The notes under the pieces are model-generated. The model made no database searches, was not told the DNA's origin, and saw only the letters and a list, made by a program, of their open reading frames with translations. From Pseudomonadota bacterium (GTDB taxonomy: Bacteria; Pseudomonadota; Gammaproteobacteria; Pseudomonadales; Pseudohongiellaceae): a DNA stretch of 11,397 nucleotides. The position numbers were made by a program, and so were the translations under genes. The stretch covers positions 1 to 11,397 of the forward strand of contig JADFOC010000034.1 in the NCBI GenBank assembly GCA_022563075.1. Direction: 5' to 3'. Position 1 is the first letter of the stretch. Each line of letters begins with the position of its first letter. This document shows, piece after piece, positions 7,450-11,397 of the stretch.

Positions 7450-8514
7450 ATGACTGATTCGCGCCGCCAGGAATTAGCTGACTGGACTAACGCGGCATTG
7501 GATCAATTACTGGCAGACAAGACGGACCCGATTGAGTTGGAATCGGTGAGTGGAGATGCTAGTTTTCGGCGGTATTTCCGTGCTCGCAGTGGCCAGCGAT
7601 CCTTCATTGCAGTGGATGCTCCGCCAGTAAATGAGAATAGCCGGACATTTGTCAGTGTCTCAAATCTGTTTCGAGATGCTGGCGTTTGTACACCAAAAGT
7701 ATTTTCAGTCAATCACGAAAATGGCTTCATGCTGATCGATGATTTTGGTGATGAGCTATATCTTGTACACTTACGGAATTCACAGAAGCAGAATGCTATG
7801 GCGACTGCTGATAGTCTTTATCGAAAGGCTATTGATTCATTACTTACGCTACAGCAGCATGTTGATCGTGAGAGACTTGACCCCTATGATAGGAAACGAT
7901 TGCATCGGGAATTGAATCTGTTCTCTGACTGGTTTTGTAATGCTTTGCTGTCGATAGATCCAGGCAACGATGTCAGAGAAATAATCGCCAAAACGTTTGT
8001 TTTTTTGGAGGACGCCGCGCTGTCACAACCTCAAGTTGCGGTGCATCGAGACTACCATTCTCGCAACCTGATGGTACTCGATCCTGAAATTTTCGGAGAA
8101 GATACAGGGCCTGGTATCATCGATTTCCAAGACGCCGTAGCCGGCGCCTATACCTACGATCTGGTATCACTGCTTAGAGATTGCTATATCCGCTGGCAGC
8201 CGCAACAAGTAAAAACCTGGGGGCTATACTATTTAGAGTCGGCCAAGAATCTGGGAGTCATAGGAGAAATTCATGCAGAACAGTTTTTCAGAGATTTTGA
8301 CCTGATGGGATTGCAGCGCCATCTCAAGGTGATGGGAATATTCGCCAGATTGAGCATCCGGGATAATAAACCGCAGTTTTTGGCCGATATTCCTTTGGTC
8401 ATGCAGTACCTTCTGGAAGTCGGTCAGCACTACGGCGAAATGACTTCTTTCCTGGATTGGCTGCAACAGATCGTACTACCACTCGCCAAGACGAAACTCA
8501 AGTTGGAATCCTGA
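7450..8514 (+). CDS. amgK: N-acetylmuramate/N-acetylglucosamine kinase AmgK
   Basis: AmgK phosphorylates salvaged MurNAc (and GlcNAc) at the anomeric C1 position with ATP, the first dedicated step of the peptidoglycan-recycling shortcut known from Pseudomonas. It has the aminoglycoside phosphotransferase (APH) kinase fold. From ATG 7450 it has 354 residues, slightly longer than Pseudomonas AmgK. Visible motifs are the nucleotide loop SGDASFRRYFR (34-44), MLIDDFGDELYL (94-105), the Brenner-type catalytic VHRDYHSRNLMV (198-209) with Asp201, and the metal-binding IDFQDAVAG (224-232) with Asp225, followed by YDLVSLLRD (236-244). Its TGA overlaps the murU ATG by one base, so the two are coupled, which supports the AmgK reading over a generic APH-family kinase. 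It diverges from lptD. Confidence 0.9.
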   Translation: MTDSRRQELADWTNAALDQLLADKTDPIELESVSGDASFRRYFRARSGQRSFIAVDAPPVNENSRTFVSVSNLFRDAGVCTPKVFSVNHENGFMLIDDFGDELYLVHLRNSQKQNAMATADSLYRKAIDSLLTLQQHVDRERLDPYDRKRLHRELNLFSDWFCNALLSIDPGNDVREIIAKTFVFLEDAALSQPQVAVHRDYHSRNLMVLDPEIFGEDTGPGIIDFQDAVAGAYTYDLVSLLRDCYIRWQPQQVKTWGLYYLESAKNLGVIGEIHAEQFFRDFDLMGLQRHLKVMGIFARLSIRDNKPQFLADIPLVMQYLLEVGQHYGEMTSFLDWLQQIVLPLAKTKLKLES

Positions 8515-9203
8515 TGCGTGCAATGATACTAGCGGCCGGACTGGGCAAGCGCATGCAGCCACTGACCGCCGATCTTCCCAAGCCTCTGTTGAAAGTAGGG
8601 GATAAGACTCTAATCGGACACCAGATAGAAAGGCTGGTGGCGGCCGGGGTGACTGGCATTGTAATCAATCATTTCTATCTGGGTTCTATGATAGAAGACG
8701 CAGTGGGCAACGGCTCACAGTATGATATTAACATCAGCTATTCGAAAGAGGCGATTCGTCTGGAAACTGCTGGCGGTATCATCAAGTCTCTGTCTAAACT
8801 TAAAGATGATAGCTTCATCGTGGTAAATGCAGATATTTGGACAGATTTTGATTATTCGCGGTTGCTCCCGGTGGATGGGCATAATCGACTGGCACATTTG
8901 GTGCTGGTGGAAAATGCCGACCACAACCCCTACGGTGATTTCAATATAGATGAAGAAGGAAGAGTGCACGAAGATCACAGCACTGGCGATCAGCGTCTGA
9001 CCTTTAGTGGTATCAGTGTATTGCACAAAAATTTGTTCACAGGCTACCCCATCCAACCGCTTTCCCTGGTACCGCTGTTGCAGGATGCCATGCGTGAGAA
9101 CCGCGTCAGCGGTGAAGTGTATGCGGGGCTGTGGATGGACATCGGTACACCGGAGCGGCTAAAGGAATTGAATACGCTGGTCAGGGATACTGCTGGAGAA
9201 TAA
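8514..9203 (+). CDS. murU: N-acetylmuramate alpha-1-phosphate uridylyltransferase MurU
   Basis: MurU transfers UMP from UTP to MurNAc-1-phosphate, giving UDP-MurNAc. Together with AmgK it bypasses the MurA/MurB route, so in known species the pair confers intrinsic fosfomycin tolerance. The 229-residue protein is close to the Pseudomonas enzyme. It shows the nucleotidyltransferase signature AAGLGKRMQPLT (7-18) and LPKPLL (21-26), then VINHFYLGSMIED (50-62), ETAGGI (84-89), the metal-binding NADIWTD (105-111) with Asp107, FSGISVLH (164-171), and the second metal Asp209 in WMDIGTPERL (207-216). The ATG at 8514 shares its A with the amgK stop. A start 57 bp further upstream is possible in frame but would overlap amgK and add residues unlike the family. 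The djlA-like gene begins at the base after its stop. Confidence 0.93.
   Translation: MRAMILAAGLGKRMQPLTADLPKPLLKVGDKTLIGHQIERLVAAGVTGIVINHFYLGSMIEDAVGNGSQYDINISYSKEAIRLETAGGIIKSLSKLKDDSFIVVNADIWTDFDYSRLLPVDGHNRLAHLVLVENADHNPYGDFNIDEEGRVHEDHSTGDQRLTFSGISVLHKNLFTGYPIQPLSLVPLLQDAMRENRVSGEVYAGLWMDIGTPERLKELNTLVRDTAGE
9195..9198 (+). promoter_or_regulatory. Ribosome binding site serving tandem ATG codons of the djlA-like gene
   Basis: GGAG within the end of murU lies 5 nt before the ATG at 9204 and 8 nt before a second, adjacent ATG at 9207. The second spacing is nearer the usual optimum, so the protein may begin one residue later than listed. Confidence 0.5.
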
Positions 9204-9935
9204 ATGATGTTGGCATTATTGCTGAACAGGGCCTACAAGAAAGCAATAACCGGACGGCTCAACGGCAGTACGCCTGAAATTGCTGTGCCGGCGGGTGGTC
9301 GTACGGAACATGCGTTTACCATGGCGATGTTTGCGCTAATGGGTCGAGTATCCAAACTGAATGGCCACGTCAGTGCGGGCGAAGTACGCTACGCCAGCAC
9401 CATCATGAATCTGTTGGGGCTCAATAGCGAAGCTCGTCTCGAAGCGATCAGTTTCTTTGAGCAGGGCAAACAACTTAATACAGATGTTATGCAGTGTGTG
9501 CATTTGATGGTTAAAGTTATTGGTCCTCGTAGCGCTCTTTCCAATCTTTTTCTAAAAATTCAATGCCGAAACTCCTATGTAAAAGGCGACATGCGACTGG
9601 AAGAAAAAGTTCTGCTGCGAGATGTGGCCGAAGCACTGGGTTTTAGCAAGACAGAATTTCTAGCTATTTGTGCTGAGATGCAGCGGCATGTGGACAGCAA
9701 GCAGGTGAAAGCGAAATCCTTTCTGCATAGCGCTTATACGGTATTGCAGTTGGAGCCCGAAGTAGCAGATGGCGAGATACGGCGCGCTTATTTGCGTCTA
9801 ATGTCGCGTTACCATCCTGACAAATTGGTCAGAGACGATCTCTCGGAAGAGTCACTGAAGCAGGCGCAGGAAAAATCGATGGCAATTCGCAGCGCCTATG
9901 AAATGGTCTGCGGCTTCAGAAAGATCAGAGCATAA
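9204..9935 (+). CDS. djlA: DjlA-like co-chaperone with TerB and C-terminal J domain, lacking membrane anchor
   Basis: DjlA-type proteins carry a C-terminal J domain that stimulates DnaK ATPase; E. coli DjlA is held in the inner membrane by one N-terminal helix. This 243-residue protein shows a TerB-like helical domain (about 35-160, starting HAFTMAMFALMGRVSKLNG and with a second half around LRDVAEALGFSKTEFL) and a J domain (about 172-240) with YHPDKL, the HPD tripeptide at 204-206. The N-terminus has only MMLALLL before basic residues, far too short to span a membrane. The stop codon of murU is directly in frame before it, so no upstream extension is possible. I infer a soluble or peripherally bound form. 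It abuts murU without a gap, suggesting co-transcription. The djlA name rests on domain order and on its place after murU, as in Pseudomonas. Confidence 0.8.
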   Translation: MMLALLLNRAYKKAITGRLNGSTPEIAVPAGGRTEHAFTMAMFALMGRVSKLNGHVSAGEVRYASTIMNLLGLNSEARLEAISFFEQGKQLNTDVMQCVHLMVKVIGPRSALSNLFLKIQCRNSYVKGDMRLEEKVLLRDVAEALGFSKTEFLAICAEMQRHVDSKQVKAKSFLHSAYTVLQLEPEVADGEIRRAYLRLMSRYHPDKLVRDDLSEESLKQAQEKSMAIRSAYEMVCGFRKIRA

Positions 9936-10183
9936 TGGGCGTCAGTCTGACCAAGAGTTGATCCATGCGCTGGTGGGGATTTGTTCTATCGGCTACCGTT
10001 TTCCTTGGTCTAGCATCGGCTATGCATCCCAATATACTAAATGGCGGAGTTCTCACCCATCGCCCTTGCGAGAATCACCTGAGTCTGAAAGACCGTAGGT
10101 GCCAGTCATTTCTTATCACGACAAGTCCTGGCAATCCCTGTAAAATACCTCACAAATTCAATACGGTGGCGTCGGGCAAGCCT
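9936..10183. other. Intergenic region djlA-like/rpe, no gene supported
   Basis: These 248 bp hold a sigma-70-like promoter at 10118-10146 (listed separately). No terminator with a U-tract is visible after the djlA-like stop; the short inverted repeat GTCAG-T-CTGAC at 9940-9950 has too small a loop. An open frame from ATG 9965 begins [19 protein letters not shown], resembling a Sec signal peptide, and reads without a stop into rpe. It is preceded by a modest AAGAG at 7 nt. I do not annotate it as a gene, because the remaining residues resemble nothing I recognise and the promoter falls inside it. Confidence 0.6.
10118..10146 (+). promoter_or_regulatory. Putative sigma-70 promoter for rpe-trpE
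   Basis: ACGACA (10118-10123, four of six matches to TTGACA) and TAAAAT (10141-10146, five of six matches to TATAAT) are spaced by exactly 17 bp. Transcription would begin near 10153, about 30 nt before the rpe ATG. This placement also argues that the frame upstream of 10184 is not translated as part of Rpe. Confidence 0.5.
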
Positions 10184-10867
10184 ATGAAAGATTACTTAAT
10201 TGCACCCTCTATTCTGTCGGCAGATTTCGCCAGACTCGGTGAGGAGGTCAATGCTGTGCTGGATGCCGGCGCCGATCTAATCCACTTCGATGTCATGGAT
10301 AATCACTACGTCCCGAATCTATCCATCGGACCGATGGTTTGCCAGGCATTGCGTAAACACAAGATCACCGCGCCTATCGATGTGCACCTGATGGTGACAC
10401 CCGTCGATCAACTTATTCTGGATTTTGCCAAGGCAGGCGCCAGTTATATTAGTTTTCATCCCGAGGCGACTGCTCATATCGATAGATCGCTGCAACTGGT
10501 ACGCGATCAGGGTTGTAAATCCGGTCTGGTGTTCAATCCAGGAAGTTCCCTCGAGTGCCTCGAGTTTTTGATGGACAAGATCGATGTCATTCTGCTGATG
10601 TCGGTGAATCCAGGATTCGGTGGTCAGAAATTTATAGTGTCGACGCTGAAGAAACTTAAACGGGTCCACGACCTGATCGAAGACAGCGGCTACCCCATTA
10701 GATTGGAGGTAGACGGCGGCGTAGGGGTGAAGAATATCCGAGAGATCGCCGATGCTGGCGCCGACATGTTTGTGGCGGGATCTGCCATCTTCGGCAGTAA
10801 AGACTATGCAGAGACAATCTCTGCCATGCGTGCTGAATTGGGGCAGAAGCCCACTAAGCGCCATTAG
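10184..10867 (+). CDS. rpe: Ribulose-phosphate 3-epimerase Rpe
   Basis: Rpe interconverts ribulose-5-phosphate and xylulose-5-phosphate in the pentose phosphate pathway, in the cytoplasm. From ATG 10184 it has 227 residues (E. coli 225) and starts [20 protein letters not shown], matching the family N-terminus without gaps. The TIM-barrel metal and catalytic residues are visible: His35 and Asp37 in [12 protein letters not shown] (35-46), His68 in DVHLM (66-70), the flexible phosphate loop [10 protein letters not shown] (139-148), and catalytic Asp177 in EVDGG (175-179), then [13 protein letters not shown] (191-203). The frame stays open upstream to ATG 9965, which would add 73 residues with a signal-peptide-like start. 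I reject that start because a cytoplasmic epimerase needs none. trpE follows after 28 bp with no gph gene between. Confidence 0.97.
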   Translation: MKDYLIAPSILSADFARLGEEVNAVLDAGADLIHFDVMDNHYVPNLSIGPMVCQALRKHKITAPIDVHLMVTPVDQLILDFAKAGASYISFHPEATAHIDRSLQLVRDQGCKSGLVFNPGSSLECLEFLMDKIDVILLMSVNPGFGGQKFIVSTLKKLKRVHDLIEDSGYPIRLEVDGGVGVKNIREIADAGADMFVAGSAIFGSKDYAETISAMRAELGQKPTKRH

Positions 10868-10895
10868 TTAGATTTCCCCAAGAGCTAATGTCGTG

Positions 10896-11397
10896 ATGAA
10901 TAAGAAGCAGTTCCAGAAATTGGCCAAGGCAGGCTACAACCGCATTCCGGTCGTTCGTGAAGTTCTCGCCGACACCGAAACCCCCCTCAGTACCTATCTC
11001 AAGCTCGGCAGGGGCATGTACAGTTACTTGTTCGAGTCGGTGCAGGGCGGCGAAAAGTGGGGTCGCTACTCCATCATCGGTTTGCCTTGCCACACTATTT
11101 TAAGATTAGTTGACGCTAAGCTGACGGTTGAGACTGACGGTAACATTGTCGAGGAGCTGTCGACTGACGATCCTTTCAGTTTCATCACCGAATTTAAGTC
11201 CCGCTATAAGGTAGCAGATATCCCAGATAGACAAATCTATTCTGGTGGGTTGGTCGGATATTTCTCCTATGACACGGTGCGCCTGGTGGAAACCAGCATC
11301 GGTGCTGCTACCGGCAGGGACGAGATTGGCACCCCGGATATCCTGCTGAGGCTTTCCGAGGAAGTGGTTGTATTTGACAATCTGCGCGGCACTATCT
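10896..11397 (+). CDS. trpE: Anthranilate synthase component I TrpE (N-terminal part, cut by window edge)
   Basis: TrpE, with the glutamine amidotransferase TrpG, converts chorismate and glutamine to anthranilate, the first committed step of tryptophan synthesis. The window holds 167 codons plus one base of a protein usually near 490-520 residues, so only the N-terminal regulatory domain (Anth_synt_I_N) is visible. Recognisable segments are LAKAGYNRIPVVREVLAD (9-26), SYLFESVQGGEKWGRYSIIG (43-62) and GGLVGYFSYDTVRLVE (117-132). These align with Pseudomonas TrpE, whose start MNREEF matches MNKKQF here. In most TrpE the tryptophan-binding element reads LLES; here it is LFES (45-48), with Glu and Ser kept. 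A GTG directly before the ATG is a possible alternative start; AGAG lies 8 nt from it and 11 nt from the ATG. The 28-bp upstream gap leaves no room for a leader-peptide attenuator. Confidence 0.95.
   Translation, partial: MNKKQFQKLAKAGYNRIPVVREVLADTETPLSTYLKLGRGMYSYLFESVQGGEKWGRYSIIGLPCHTILRLVDAKLTVETDGNIVEELSTDDPFSFITEFKSRYKVADIPDRQIYSGGLVGYFSYDTVRLVETSIGAATGRDEIGTPDILLRLSEEVVVFDNLRGTI

Noticed and set aside
9940..9950. Inverted repeat GTCAG-T-CTGAC just after the djlA-like stop as a terminator
   Set aside because: A one-base loop cannot form, the remaining 4-bp stem is weak, and no run of T follows.
9988..10021. Two copies of ATCGGCTA in the djlA-like/rpe gap as operator half-sites
   Set aside because: A single pair of 8-mers in a 248-bp gap is compatible with chance, and neither lies close to the predicted rpe promoter.
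10319..10864. Open minus-strand frame of 181 codons antisense to rpe
   Set aside because: It is a codon-usage shadow of rpe, whose catalytic residues and length are intact. No Shine-Dalgarno, and the product is not recognisable.

Overview
This window is chromosomal core DNA from a gammaproteobacterium. The minus-strand order lptD-surA-pdxA-rsmA-apaG-apaH is the classic gammaproteobacterial block. The divergent amgK-murU-djlA-like cluster, and the form of LptD (N-terminal Cys...Gly-Trp-x-Cys segment, a Leu-Asp-Trp-Val-Pro element, C-terminal Cys-Cys), point to a lineage nearer Pseudomonas and its marine relatives than to Enterobacteria. Base composition is moderate and fairly even. I see no phage, IS, CRISPR, tRNA or rRNA signal. 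The genus cannot be named from this sequence alone.

Positions 1-7254 are read on the minus strand. They hold a tight six-gene operon: outer-membrane LPS transport (lptD), the periplasmic chaperone that folds LptD (surA), pyridoxal phosphate synthesis (pdxA), 16S rRNA dimethylation (rsmA), apaG, and Ap4A hydrolase (apaH, cut by the left edge about ten codons before its expected end). lptD/surA overlap by 8 bp and pdxA/rsmA by 4 bp. A perfect extended -10 element in the apaG-apaH gap suggests that apaH also has its own promoter.

Positions 7255-7449 are the divergent control region. From 7450 on the plus strand run amgK (sugar kinase), murU (MurNAc-1-phosphate uridylyltransferase) and a TerB plus J-domain co-chaperone, with 1-bp overlap or abutting junctions. 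AmgK and MurU form the peptidoglycan-recycling shortcut that makes UDP-MurNAc directly from salvaged MurNAc. The region therefore places outer-membrane assembly and cell-wall salvage back to back.

Positions 9936-10183 form the longest non-coding gap. It holds a good sigma-70-type promoter for rpe and trpE. trpE, cut by the right edge, follows rpe after only 28 bp, so the gph phosphatase gene often found between them is absent here.

I found no convincing new system. The points most worth a second look are the missing membrane anchor of the DjlA-like protein, the signal-peptide-like reading frame running into rpe, the missing gph, the internal apaH promoter, and the long Pro-rich insert of LptD.
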